Shown: positions 18,096 through 26,959 of the stretch, in pieces
Position numbering within the stretch: position 1 is the first letter of the stretch
How the letters are laid out: every line of letters starts with the position of its first letter
Origin: Bacteroidaceae bacterium
GTDB taxonomy: Bacteria > Bacteroidota > Bacteroidia > Bacteroidales > Bacteroidaceae
Assembly (NCBI GenBank): GCA_017448825.1
Contig: JAFSKR010000009.1
Location: forward strand, 1-40,400
Direction of reading: 5' to 3'
DNA length: 40,400 bases
Notes under the pieces: generated by a model
Told to the model about the DNA's origin: nothing
Database searches by the model: none
Seen by the model: the letters and a program-made list of their open reading frames with translations, nothing else
Made by a program: the position numbers and the translations under genes

Positions 18096-18107
18096 ACTTG
18101 CGCAAGT
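18096..18107. promoter_or_regulatory. Perfect 12-bp palindrome in the porin-glnK-amtB leader
   Basis: ACTTGCGCAAGT is exactly palindromic and lies between the -7 box (18180-18187) and the porin start, a possible site for a dimeric repressor. Confidence 0.4.
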
Positions 18108-18179
18108 GTTGTCGTGTTTTAATTTTGTGTTTGTGTTGTTTGTCTCCTAAAACAAAAATCATTTTGTTATTTGACGATG

Positions 18180-18187
18180 CAAAGTTA
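18180..18187 (-). promoter_or_regulatory. -7 box of the porin-glnK-amtB operon
   Basis: TAACTTTG on the minus strand; the leader to the porin ATG is about 120 bases. The repeated motif ACACAAACACAAAAT occurs in this leader (18122-18136) and exactly again before glnK (17275-17289). Confidence 0.6.
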
Positions 18188-18301
18188 ATAACTTTTTGAA
18201 ACATAAAACAAGTATTTTGCTTACTTTTTGATAAAATAATTAAATTTTCTCTGTTTTTCTGCCATTTTGTTGTAAAAAAAACGTGTTTTTAAGCACAAAA
18301 C

Positions 18302-18360
18302 GACAAAAAAAGAGGACACGGCGTGCTCAAAGAATCTCTCTCTGAACACATCGTGTCCTC
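18302..18360 (-). terminator. Terminator of the nucleotidyltransferase gene
   Basis: Read on the minus strand, AGGACACG (from 18359) pairs with CGTGTCCT (18320-18313) followed by a T run, 27 bases after the stop codon at 18387. The region 18188-18301 is AT-rich and holds nothing else recognisable. Confidence 0.8.
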
Positions 18361-18386
18361 CTTTGTGTTTGAAAAAAGCGTCCTTA

Positions 18387-19307
18387 TCAGAACAGTTTGT
18401 TCGGATAAACGCCGTCGGCAACGAGTTTAGCGATGCGCTCCACAGTTGCTTCGCGGTCGGCTGCATAGGTCACGCCGAACCACACAGAAGTGGTGTCGAG
18501 CACCTCGACAGTTGCTGTGCCTTCGTTGATGAGTTTGTTCACCATCAATGGGATGAAGAACTCAGCCTTGAGGTTCTCCATGTTCTTCGGGTCAGACAAG
18601 AACTCCTTGAAGTAAGCCTCGCTGTACTCGAAGTAGTCGGGTGTGAAGCCCCACATATTCATCGAGACAGGCACGTTCTCTTCCAGTGGCTGCCACTCAC
18701 CTTGTTCGTCCTTAAAACAGATGGCATTGCCCTTGTCAGCCTGACGCATGATTTCGGTGCGCTCCACCACATCAGTAAGGTGACGGTTGTTGTCATAGAC
18801 ACACACACCGCGAGCCACCGAACCATTCTCCGACAGCGTGTTGCAACAGCGGAAACCGACCATCGCATACTTGTTCTTCGAACCTGCTGGCAGATTGGAG
18901 AGGAACTTACCGATAGACATGAAGGCGTCGCGTCCGTAGAAGTCGTCGCAGTTGATCACAGCGAATGGCTCCTTGATGACATCCTTGCCCATCAGCACCG
19001 CATGATTCGTACCCCAAGGCTTCACACGACCTTCTGGGCACTTGAAGCCCTCGGGAAGGCTGTCAATGCTCTGGAAGCAGAGTTCGCAGGGCACCACACC
19101 CTCATACTTGGAGAGGATCTGAGTACGGAACTGCTCTTCAAAATCCTTACGAATCACCCACACGATTTTGCCAAAGCCTGCCTTGACGGCATCGTAGATG
19201 GAGTAATCCATGATGGTTTCACCGTTGGGTCCAAGACCGTCAAGCTGCTTCAAGCCACCGTAGCGGCTGCCCATTCCCGCAGCAAGGAGGAATAATGTTG
19301 GTTTCAT
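18387..19307 (-). CDS. Sugar-phosphate nucleotidyltransferase
   Basis: The 306-residue protein has the NTP-transferase signature at its start, LLAAGMGSRYGGLKQLDGLGPNGE (GxGxRxG plus K), and later AVINCDDFYGRDAF, where the DD pair would bind metal. VSMNMWGFTPDYF and EFFIPLMVNKL resemble the sugar-binding half of UTP-glucose-1-phosphate-type enzymes. It should transfer a nucleotide to a sugar phosphate; the exact sugar and nucleotide cannot be read from the sequence. It is monocistronic with its own terminator and separated from ilvE by a repeat element. Confidence 0.85.
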   Translation of the reverse strand: MKPTLFLLAAGMGSRYGGLKQLDGLGPNGETIMDYSIYDAVKAGFGKIVWVIRKDFEEQFRTQILSKYEGVVPCELCFQSIDSLPEGFKCPEGRVKPWGTNHAVLMGKDVIKEPFAVINCDDFYGRDAFMSIGKFLSNLPAGSKNKYAMVGFRCCNTLSENGSVARGVCVYDNNRHLTDVVERTEIMRQADKGNAICFKDEQGEWQPLEENVPVSMNMWGFTPDYFEYSEAYFKEFLSDPKNMENLKAEFFIPLMVNKLINEGTATVEVLDTTSVWFGVTYAADREATVERIAKLVADGVYPNKLF

Positions 19308-19321
19308 AGTTAAAAAGAACA

Positions 19322-19510
19322 GACCCCCTCTGTCCTTCGGACATCTCCCCCTCTATGGGGAGAGCCATCCGGCTTGTTAGTCCTTCAGGAGTCTTCTGGT
19401 TAGTTAATTATTAATACTTTATTATCTCTCTTTTCCTGTTTTCTATTTCCCAACACCCCGCATAGTCCCCTCCATAGAGGGAGGGGTGTCCTTTAGGGCG
19501 GGGTGGGGTC
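19322..19510. repeat. Intergenic inverted repeat element of about 190 bp
   Basis: The arms 19322-19361 (GACCCCCTCTGTCC...CTATGGGGAG) and 19470-19510 (CTCCATAGAGGGAGGGG...GGTGGGGTC) are imperfect reverse complements. The element fills the gap between two minus-strand genes and contains no ORF. It resembles the dispersed C/G-rich intergenic elements seen in Bacteroidetes genomes and could fold into a long hairpin in the ilvE transcript. Confidence 0.55.
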
Positions 19511-19513
19511 TTC

Positions 19514-20536
19514 TTATTCAATCACCACGCGTGTCCATCCATGCACATCGGGTTCTGTGCCGTACTGGATGCCACGTAGTTTATTGTAGAGTTTCTCGGA
19601 GATAGGGCCTGGCTTTCCGTCCTTGGAGATTTGGAAAGACTTCTTCTCTTCCAAGTCATCAATCTTGCCGATGGGCGAAATCACGGCAGCCGTGCCACAA
19701 GCACCAGCCTCCTCAAACGTGCCGAGTTCGTCTTCTGGAATCTGACGACGCTCCACCTTCATGCCCATGTCTTCTGCCAACTGCATCAGACTCTTGTTGG
19801 TGATAGAGGGAAGGATGGAGGTGGATTTCGGAGTCACGTAGGTGTTGTCCTTGATGCCGAAGAAATTGGCAGCACCACACTCGTCCATGTACTTCTTCTC
19901 CTTGGCATCGAGGTAGAACTCACAAGCATAGCCAAGGTCGTGCGCCATCTTGTTGGCACGGAGGGATGCGGCATAGTTGCCACCCACTTTATAGATACCT
20001 GTGCCGAGCGGAGCGGAACGGTCGAACTCGCGGATAATCACATAGTCGTTGCAGGAGAAGCCGCCCTTGAAGTAAGGACCCACAGGGGTCACGAAAATCA
20101 TGAACAGATACTCTGTGGCAGGATGCACACCCACCTGTGCGCTGGTGCCAATGAGCAGCGGACGGATGTATAGCGTGGCTCCTGTCTCGTAGGGAGGGAT
20201 GAAACGCTCATTCAGGCGCACCACCTTGTCCACCATCTCGTTGAACTTCTCCGTAGGCAGTTCGGGCATGAGGATGCCACGGCAAGTACTCTGCAAGCGA
20301 GCCGCATTCTCGTCCGAGCGGAACACCCTCACCTTACCGTCGGGACAACGATAAGCCTTCAAACCCTCGAATGCCTCCTGTCCGTAGTGCAGACAGGTGG
20401 CTGCCATGTGGAGTGGGATGGTCTCTTCGGAACACACTTCTATCTCGCCCCACTTGCCGTCACGATAGTAACAGCGAACATTGTAATCAGTCTTGCGGTA
20501 GCCAAAGCCAAGACTTGACCAATCTAATTTTTCCAT
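19514..20536 (-). CDS. ilvE: Branched-chain amino acid aminotransferase
   Basis: The 340-residue class IV aminotransferase interconverts valine, leucine and isoleucine with their 2-oxo acids using pyridoxal phosphate. It has the family pattern HYGQEAFEGLKAYR near the N-terminus, YIRPLLIGTSAQVGV, the PLP lysine in GTGIYKVGGNYAASL, and CGTAAVISPIGKI near the end. The length matches the larger (BCAT) group. A promoter box lies about 80 bases upstream. The 3' end runs into the inverted repeat element that separates it from the nucleotidyltransferase gene. Confidence 0.95.
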   Translation of the reverse strand: MEKLDWSSLGFGYRKTDYNVRCYYRDGKWGEIEVCSEETIPLHMAATCLHYGQEAFEGLKAYRCPDGKVRVFRSDENAARLQSTCRGILMPELPTEKFNEMVDKVVRLNERFIPPYETGATLYIRPLLIGTSAQVGVHPATEYLFMIFVTPVGPYFKGGFSCNDYVIIREFDRSAPLGTGIYKVGGNYAASLRANKMAHDLGYACEFYLDAKEKKYMDECGAANFFGIKDNTYVTPKSTSILPSITNKSLMQLAEDMGMKVERRQIPEDELGTFEEAGACGTAAVISPIGKIDDLEEKKSFQISKDGKPGPISEKLYNKLRGIQYGTEPDVHGWTRVVIE

Positions 20537-20615
20537 ATCTTCTTTGTTTTTGCAGTTTTACGCTTTTGGGAGTTTGGCGGTTTTGAAGTTTTATGACCGC
20601 CAACCATTCAATTTG

Positions 20616-20623
20616 CAAAGATA
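20616..20623 (-). promoter_or_regulatory. -7 box of ilvE
   Basis: TATCTTTG on the minus strand, about 80 bases before the ATG. The stretch 20624-20831 between this and the hairpin at 20832 shows only a short palindrome (GTTGCGCAAC, 20731-20740). Confidence 0.55.
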
Positions 20624-20831
20624 GAGAAAAAATGAAAAACCAAAAACTAAAAGGCAAAAAAAAGCGACTTCACAAGTTAAAAACGAGATGATGAGCCACA
20701 ATCGTACCACCCAAAAGCAGAAAAGAGCCTGTTGCGCAACTTCCAGAGAGGCAAAGTCGTAGAGTCACAAGGAGCAACGACGTAGCCCTACAGAGATTTA
20801 CATTTTTACTCATTTCCTCATTGGGTAAACC

Positions 20832-20859
20832 TCCATCTACCATAAACGTGGTAGATGGA
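20832..20859. promoter_or_regulatory. Perfect hairpin directly upstream of the binding-protein/SusC promoter
   Basis: TCCATCTACCA (20832-20842) pairs with TGGTAGATGGA (20849-20859), an 11-bp stem with a 6-base loop and no T tract. It abuts the promoter module that starts at 20860, so it may be an operator or cruciform rather than a terminator. Confidence 0.5.
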
Positions 20860-20906
20860 TACCCCACAAAAGGGATTTCGGGAGCGGCAGATAGTCCGTA
20901 CCTTTG
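20860..20906 (+). promoter_or_regulatory. Promoter module of the binding-protein/susC operon
   Basis: The box TACCCCACAAAAGGGATTTC starts exactly 39 bases before the -7 box TACCTTTG (20899-20906), inside GTCCGTACCTTTGCA. The same arrangement precedes the susD and nhaC-type genes. Confidence 0.65.
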
Positions 20907-20966
20907 CAGCGAAAAATCAAATCGGCACAAAAGAATCGCTATACATTATTTAATTTATATATAGAC

Positions 20967-21878
20967 ATGAAAAAGAAAGCTATTTTGATAGCAACATTTG
21001 CAGTGGCGACACTCACGGCAAGTGCAGCCACCGCACAAAATGATGGCATAATTACCATCAAGACGCACAAGGCGGGCCGTGCCTTGGTGGAAAAGTGGAT
21101 TGAAGCCTACAAGACGGTAAATCCCGACGTAGAGATAGCCGTGGTGAGCGGCAGGAATGCAGACGCAGACCTCACACTGGTGAGCGGTCATCAGAAGGGT
21201 GCACAGGTGACCCGCGTCGGTCGTTACGCCCTGCTGCCCGTCACCTCCACGGGAAACCCTTTGCTCAGCGACATTCAGCGGAAGGAATGGCGGAGCAAGG
21301 ACCTCAAGCGTCTCTTCTTCACCACCGAAGACCTCGACGAAGAGTATGAGGAAGAAGCAGCAGGAAAGCACAACAAACTGAAGGACAAGCTCACCGTCTA
21401 TTCAGGCAGCGGGAAGGCATCGTTCTCACCCGTCTTCGCTGCCCACTTCGGGCGCACTGCCGATGACCTGCGCGGCAACCACATCGCGGGCGATGACCTC
21501 TACCTGCTCTCCGCCATCAGCGACGACAAGGCATCCGTCACATTCAATGTCCTCAGCAACCTCTACAACCTCTCCACACGCACCCTCCGCAGCGACCTCG
21601 CCCTGCTGCCCCTCGATGTGAAGAAGACGCAAAGCGAGGTGCTCCTCTCAGGCAACCTCGACGAAACGCTCGAACTCATCGAACGTGAAGACATCGACCT
21701 CATCCCCGTCGAGGACATTGGCTTCACCTACACTGCCTTCGACCGCGATATCGACCACTTCCTCCAGTGGATTGTCCGCAACGGCCAGCAGTACAACCAT
21801 GCGGCAGGTTTCCTTCGCCTGACAGAGCAAGAAGTGGAAAGCCAGCTGCACGTTCTGACACAGACCCTCAACAACTAA
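20967..21878 (+). CDS. Periplasmic substrate-binding-like protein (PstS-like fold) upstream of SusC
   Basis: The 303-residue protein has a signal peptide (KKKAILIATFAVATLTASAATAQ) with no lipobox. The mature part looks like a periplasmic binding protein of the PstS-like group: an initial strand IITIKTHKAGRALVEKWIEAYKTVNPDVEIAVVSG, LTLVSGHQ, RYALLPVTSTGNPLL, and the phosphate-loop-like YSGSGKASFSPVFAAHFG. No ABC permease is encoded nearby. It starts about 60 bases after its -7 box and ends 29 bases before susC, so the two form an operon. The ligand is unknown; a role in handing cargo from the SusC/D complex is inference. Confidence 0.65.
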   Translation: MKKKAILIATFAVATLTASAATAQNDGIITIKTHKAGRALVEKWIEAYKTVNPDVEIAVVSGRNADADLTLVSGHQKGAQVTRVGRYALLPVTSTGNPLLSDIQRKEWRSKDLKRLFFTTEDLDEEYEEEAAGKHNKLKDKLTVYSGSGKASFSPVFAAHFGRTADDLRGNHIAGDDLYLLSAISDDKASVTFNVLSNLYNLSTRTLRSDLALLPLDVKKTQSEVLLSGNLDETLELIEREDIDLIPVEDIGFTYTAFDRDIDHFLQWIVRNGQQYNHAAGFLRLTEQEVESQLHVLTQTLNN

Positions 21879-21907
21879 ACAACCATTCACAACAGACTTC
21901 ATAGAAC

Positions 21908-24900
21908 ATGACACAGAAAAGACTCTTTTTAGCGGCGGCACTAAACGCCGCTTCCCTTTTTGTTGCCTCAGCACAGAAGATTCAGGGCATCATCGTGGAT
22001 GCCACAACAGGCGAAAGCGTCATCGGGGCGACGGTGAAGTATGCCGAGGGCAAAGGCGTGACCACCGATTACGACGGACACTTCACGATTGACGTGAAAT
22101 CGCTGCCCGTCAAGTTGAACATCAGTTACACAGGCTACCTACCCCAGACCATCATGGTATATGATGACGAAGAGGACATCCATGTGAAACTCACAGAGAA
22201 ACATAGTTACCTCAACGATGTGGTGGTGGTGGGCTACGGCACGCAGAGCCGCACGCAACTGACCGGCTCTGTCACGACGGTAAAGGCGGACGTGTTTGAG
22301 CACAGCACCTCCAGTACCCTTGATGGCGCTCTGAGCGGGCAAGTGGCGGGACTCAATGTCACGGCGGCAAGTGGCCAGCCAGGGGCGGAAAGCAGCATCC
22401 GCATCCGTGGCGGCAACTCGGTCAATGCCTCGAACGAGCCGCTCTATGTAGTCGATGGTTTCATCTACTTCAAGGACGCTTCAAGCAGCAGCACAGGACT
22501 AGGTGCCATCGAATGCTGCCTCAATCCTCTGGCTACCATCAACCCCAGTGACATCGAGAGTATCGAGGTGCTGAAAGACGTGAGTGCCACAGCCATTTAT
22601 GGGTCGAGAGGAGCCAACGGAGTCATCCTCATCACCACCAAGAAAGGCAACCACGGCAGCCACCAGCCCCAGATTTCCTACAGTTACAGTCTCGGACTGA
22701 GCACCGTGAGCAAGGAACTCGACCTGCTGAACGCTTCCGAATGGGCGCGTTACCAGAAAGATTACTGGAGCAACAAGGGGAGCTACACCGACGAGCAGAT
22801 TGCCACGCTGGGCAAGGGCACGGACTGGCAGAACGCCGTGCTCAGGACCGCCGTGCAGCAGGAGCACCAACTGAGCGTGAACGGCTGCACCTTCGCGCCG
22901 CAGGGGCACACCCCGAACGGACACTACTCCTTCTCGGCGAACTACACAGACCAGGACGGCATCATCCTCAACTCCGGCTTTCAGCGCTACAACTTCCACA
23001 CGAACGTGGAGTGGGAGTTGCGGAGGAACCTGAGGTTTGGCATCAACGCCACCTACGGACGCAGCAAGCAGACGGGGCTGACGACGACGGAGGAGCAGGT
23101 GTACAACTCGTCGCCCTACTCCGCCGGCATCACGAACAGTTTCGTCTATGCCCTGCTCATGCCGCCCGTGGTGAGCGTGTACAACGCCGACGGTTCCTAC
23201 AATTTCAGCAATCCCTATGAGTATGCTTACTTCGCCATCGGCGACCACGCCGCCAATCCCGTCTACGACCTGAAGGAGAGTGTGGCAGAGAACATCAACA
23301 ACTACCTGCTCACCAATCTCTGGGCAAGCTACAAGATAGGTGACTTCACGCTCAAAGCCGCTGTGGGGCTCAACAGCGAGAAACTCACCCAGAACTACTT
23401 CTCTGGAGCCTACACCTCACTGGGTCTGGCGACCGAGGGAGTGGGCGGCGTGGGCAACCGCCAGACGGACACCTGGCAACAGGAGTATACCATTACTTAT
23501 AATAAGGACATCAGCGACCTCCACCACATCGACGCTTTGGCTGGCTATACGAAGCAGAACACGACGTCGACCTATAGCGCCATCCGCACCAACCACTTCA
23601 CCAACGAGACGCTCAAGCAGTACAACCTAGGAGACGGCTCTGGCATCTACACGCCGCGGACGGGCATCGTGGAGTCCACCCTCAACTCGGTCATCGCCCG
23701 TGTGAACTACACCCTGCTCGACCGCTACAACGCCACGGCCACCTTCCGTGCCGACCACTCCTCACGCTTCTCCAGCAAGCACCGCTGGGGGTACTTCCCT
23801 TCGCTGGGCCTTTCGTGGAACGTGGACAAGGAGCGCTTTCTGGCAAGCGCCCGCCAGCTCGACTACCTGAAGCTCCGCCTCACGGGCGGTCTGGTGGGCA
23901 ATCAGGAGATTAGCGACTACGCCTTCACCACGTCCTACAGCACAGGTTCCTACGCTGGCACTTCCTCCTATGCCAAGCAGAACACAGCCAATAATGAGTT
24001 GAAGTGGGAAACCACGGCAAGTTATAACCTCGGTGCCGACCTCGGACTCTTCGGCGGTCGCCTCGCTTTCGTGCTCGACCTCTACTACAAAAAGACCTCC
24101 GACCTCCTGCTCGAAGTGCCTCTCGGCTTTGCTTCGGGTGTGACCAGCCAGATTCAGAACGTGGGCAACGTGACCAATAAGGGCATTGAACTGGCGGTGA
24201 ACGGAACCCTGCTCAAGCGTCGCCACTTGCAGTGGACAGTTTCTGCTAACATTGCCCACAACAAGAACGAAATCACCGACATGGGCACGACGAACAACGT
24301 GCTACAAGGTGCTGACAGTCAGCAGATTCTCCGCAAGGGTGAGGCACTCGGTTCGTTCTATGGTCTAAGGTTCGCTGGCATCGTGCAGCAGGGCGAGGAT
24401 GTGAGCCAGTTGCCCACCGTGAACGGGCAGACACCTACAGCAGGTGATGTGAAGTTTGTTGACGCTAATGGCGATGGTAAAATCGACGGCAACGACCGTG
24501 TGGTGCTCGGCAGCATCCAGCCAGATTTCACATACGGTCTTTCCACGCAGGTACAATGGCGCGACTTCGACCTATCCTTCGTCTTTTCCGGCAGCTACGG
24601 CAACAAACTCTACAACGCCCTCGGTCGCCGACTGGAACAGACGGGCGACTCCTACAACGTGCTGACCACCGTGCTGCATTCTTGGACTGCTGCCGACGGA
24701 GGCAACACGCTCCCCCTCGCCAGCACCACACGTCCCTTCTCCTACATCGACAGCCGCTATGTGCAGAGTGCCTCCTATCTGAAACTGAGGAACTTGACCA
24801 TCGGCTATCGTCCTCGTCTGCCCAAGACCTTCCCTGTCGGCATCCGCATCTACGCCACCGCCTCCAACCTCTTCACGCTGACTCCCTACAAAGGCTACGA

Positions 24901-24982
24901 CCCAGAGGTCAGCAGCGGAACTGACAGCGGAGCCTACCCCTCGGCACGAAGTTTTGTATTCGGCGTAAACCTCACATTATAA
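21908..24982 (+). CDS. SusC/RagA-type TonB-dependent outer-membrane transporter
   Basis: This 1024-residue protein begins with a signal peptide and a CarboxypepD_reg-like domain (IQGIIVDATTGESVIGATVKYAEGKGVTTDYDGHFTI). The family motif LNDVVVVGYGTQSRTQLTGSV leads into the plug domain (GQVAGLNVTAASGQPGAESSIRIRGGNSVNASNEPLYVVDGF, IESIEVLKDVSATAIYGSRGANGVILITTKKG), followed by the 22-stranded barrel ending in RSFVFGVNLTL. It forms the transport barrel of a pedal-bin complex with SusD and is powered by TonB. Unlike polysaccharide loci there is no glycosidase in the window, so the cargo may be something other than glycan. The binding-protein gene precedes it in the same operon. Confidence 0.95.
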   Translation: MTQKRLFLAAALNAASLFVASAQKIQGIIVDATTGESVIGATVKYAEGKGVTTDYDGHFTIDVKSLPVKLNISYTGYLPQTIMVYDDEEDIHVKLTEKHSYLNDVVVVGYGTQSRTQLTGSVTTVKADVFEHSTSSTLDGALSGQVAGLNVTAASGQPGAESSIRIRGGNSVNASNEPLYVVDGFIYFKDASSSSTGLGAIECCLNPLATINPSDIESIEVLKDVSATAIYGSRGANGVILITTKKGNHGSHQPQISYSYSLGLSTVSKELDLLNASEWARYQKDYWSNKGSYTDEQIATLGKGTDWQNAVLRTAVQQEHQLSVNGCTFAPQGHTPNGHYSFSANYTDQDGIILNSGFQRYNFHTNVEWELRRNLRFGINATYGRSKQTGLTTTEEQVYNSSPYSAGITNSFVYALLMPPVVSVYNADGSYNFSNPYEYAYFAIGDHAANPVYDLKESVAENINNYLLTNLWASYKIGDFTLKAAVGLNSEKLTQNYFSGAYTSLGLATEGVGGVGNRQTDTWQQEYTITYNKDISDLHHIDALAGYTKQNTTSTYSAIRTNHFTNETLKQYNLGDGSGIYTPRTGIVESTLNSVIARVNYTLLDRYNATATFRADHSSRFSSKHRWGYFPSLGLSWNVDKERFLASARQLDYLKLRLTGGLVGNQEISDYAFTTSYSTGSYAGTSSYAKQNTANNELKWETTASYNLGADLGLFGGRLAFVLDLYYKKTSDLLLEVPLGFASGVTSQIQNVGNVTNKGIELAVNGTLLKRRHLQWTVSANIAHNKNEITDMGTTNNVLQGADSQQILRKGEALGSFYGLRFAGIVQQGEDVSQLPTVNGQTPTAGDVKFVDANGDGKIDGNDRVVLGSIQPDFTYGLSTQVQWRDFDLSFVFSGSYGNKLYNALGRRLEQTGDSYNVLTTVLHSWTAADGGNTLPLASTTRPFSYIDSRYVQSASYLKLRNLTIGYRPRLPKTFPVGIRIYATASNLFTLTPYKGYDPEVSSGTDSGAYPSARSFVFGVNLTL

Positions 24983-24993
24983 ACAACTTAGAG

Positions 24994-25022
24994 AAGGGTA
25001 GAGTCAAGGCTCTACCCTTTTT
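24994..25022 (+). terminator. Terminator after susC
   Basis: AAGGGTAGAG (24994-25003) pairs with CTCTACCCTT (25010-25019) followed by T residues. Confidence 0.85.
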
Positions 25023-25035
25023 ATGGTACAACAAA

Positions 25036-25082
25036 TACCACACAAGAAGGATTTCCCACATGGCAGAAAGTCCGTACCTTTG
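25036..25082 (+). promoter_or_regulatory. Separate promoter of the susD gene
   Basis: TACCACACAAGAAGGATTTC starts exactly 39 bases before TACCTTTG (25075-25082). It is very similar to the promoter at 20860, so susC and susD are probably co-regulated from two promoters. Confidence 0.65.
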
Positions 25083-25167
25083 CACCAGATTTCAGAACGG
25101 AATCAAATTATCAACAAAATAAAACACGACAAACATTTATTAAAGGTAAAAGAAAGGAGACAAAAAC

Positions 25168-26829
25168 ATGAAAAAGAATTTACTCCTTGCTGCCATTGCA
25201 GCAGCAACCCTCTTGCCAGGGTTCACGTCATGCTCTAACGATGACGACGACAACAACAGCAACAACAATCAAGTGACAGACGAGAACGTGGTGGCAGACG
25301 ATGCCAGTGCCATCGCACTGGTGAACGGCATTTATAGCCACTGGCAACCGCTCAGTTCCTCGTTCACGTTTATCATCGAGAGCAACTCCAACAAGCTCAT
25401 CTCGTTCGAGGGCGAAGAGAATGAACCAGGTCCTGTGGTGAGTCGTTTTGAGCAGGAACCGACGACGTGGTACCAAATCAAGATTTTCAACCACCTTTTC
25501 CTCGGCATCGTTCAGGCAAACGAAGCTATCGCAACGGTGGAAGATTCGTACAAGGCTGGCAAGGTGACTCAGAGTGGTTACAACGCTGCCGTGGGTAAAG
25601 CAAAGTTCCTCCGTGGTCTTGCCTACCTGAAACTGGCGCAACTTTGGGGTGAAGTACCCGTCGTGACAGAAGAAGGCGGAAGCACCACCGAACGTCAGTC
25701 CATCAACACGGTGTTCAATCAGATTATCAGCGACTTGACCACGGCTGAATCTCTCTTGAAAGACTACGATGGCGACCCACGCATCCCGTCGAAGCAGGCC
25801 GCACAGGGCATTCTGGCACGTGCCTACCTCGTTTGGGGCGACAATCCGCTCTCTTCTGCCGAAGTTGCAGCCATCGCCAACAGCCAGACCGACCCTGAGT
25901 TTACGACCACTCCTTCTCGTCTGGAAAAGGCTGTGGAGTATGCTGACAAGGTCATCAGCAGCGGCAAACTGAAACTGGCATCCGACTACTCAAAACTCTT
26001 CGGGCGTGAGTATGAGAGCAACAAACTGGGTGACAACGAGCACCTCTTCACCATCGCTCACGATGGCGACAACTACGACGCTCAGGGCAACCACCAGACC
26101 CACTGCTCATGGACATTCCCCTTCCAGAACGGCGAGAACGGCTCCACCCTCACAGAGAACCACACCGAGGTGGCAGACGACGACCTCTACGACAACTGGT
26201 ATGCCGAGTTCCCCAACGACAAGCGTCTGGCAAAGACCTACTTCACCAAACTCACCAACCCCGAGGACGGCTTCACCTACACCTACTACTCGCCCATCTA
26301 CACGCCCATCAACGGCAAGGGTGTTGACCAGAGTTACGAAGATGCCGAAAACCTCGAAATCAGCTACAACTCCATCGACCGCATCGAGATTCGCTATGCC
26401 GAAGTGCTCTTGACCAAAGCTGAAGCCCTCGTGCAACTGGGTCGCAACAGCGAGGCAGCAGAGCCATTCAACCAACTCCGCACCCGTGCCGGCATCGCCA
26501 CCGTCAGTGCCCCGACTTTCGAGCAAATCAAGCGTGAATGGGATTACGAGTTCACCTACGAGCAGTTCGACCTCCTCAACCGCTATCGTTGGAAGGATCT
26601 CATCTCGTCCATCAAGGAGGTATCGACCTACAAACACTTCGACGACTCCTACGCCACCGCTGGCGCAACAGGCAAGGACGGCAGCACCGTCAGCGCTTTC
26701 TTCGCAAAGGTTTATAAGCACCTCCACGCTAAGTACGACAACGTTCGTGGCAAGCACTATCGCCAACCCATCCCAACAGGACTCTCTGGCGAAGACCTCG
26801 GCATCACGCCACAGAACCCAGGTTACTAA
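25168..26829 (+). CDS. SusD/RagB-type surface lipoprotein
   Basis: The 553-residue lipoprotein carries a lipobox ending GFTSC at Cys22, then SNDDDDNN, a surface-export type acidic signal. The SusD fold is shown by ALVNGIYSHWQPL, AVGKAKFLRGLAYLKLAQLWGEVPVV (TPR helices), AAQGILARAYLVWGD and, near the C-terminus, IEIRYAEVLLTKAEALVQLGR followed by FEQIKREWDYEFTYEQFDLLNRYRW. It forms the lid of the SusC barrel and captures the substrate at the cell surface. Unusually it has its own promoter and a terminator separates it from susC. Substrate unknown. Confidence 0.95.
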   Translation: MKKNLLLAAIAAATLLPGFTSCSNDDDDNNSNNNQVTDENVVADDASAIALVNGIYSHWQPLSSSFTFIIESNSNKLISFEGEENEPGPVVSRFEQEPTTWYQIKIFNHLFLGIVQANEAIATVEDSYKAGKVTQSGYNAAVGKAKFLRGLAYLKLAQLWGEVPVVTEEGGSTTERQSINTVFNQIISDLTTAESLLKDYDGDPRIPSKQAAQGILARAYLVWGDNPLSSAEVAAIANSQTDPEFTTTPSRLEKAVEYADKVISSGKLKLASDYSKLFGREYESNKLGDNEHLFTIAHDGDNYDAQGNHQTHCSWTFPFQNGENGSTLTENHTEVADDDLYDNWYAEFPNDKRLAKTYFTKLTNPEDGFTYTYYSPIYTPINGKGVDQSYEDAENLEISYNSIDRIEIRYAEVLLTKAEALVQLGRNSEAAEPFNQLRTRAGIATVSAPTFEQIKREWDYEFTYEQFDLLNRYRWKDLISSIKEVSTYKHFDDSYATAGATGKDGSTVSAFFAKVYKHLHAKYDNVRGKHYRQPIPTGLSGEDLGITPQNPGY

Positions 26830-26867
26830 ACGAAGGTTACATAACATATTATTTATCGGTTCATGAG

Positions 26868-26909
26868 AGGGCTGGCACACTGAGCACAACTATGTGCCAG
26901 CCCTTTTTA
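26868..26909 (+). terminator. Strong terminator after susD
   Basis: AGGGCTGGCACA (26868-26879) pairs with TGTGCCAGCCCT (26893-26904), followed by TTTT. Confidence 0.92.
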
Positions 26910-26959
26910 CACCCAACAAGAAACAAACACTTTATTATCACACAAAATAAAACACGACT

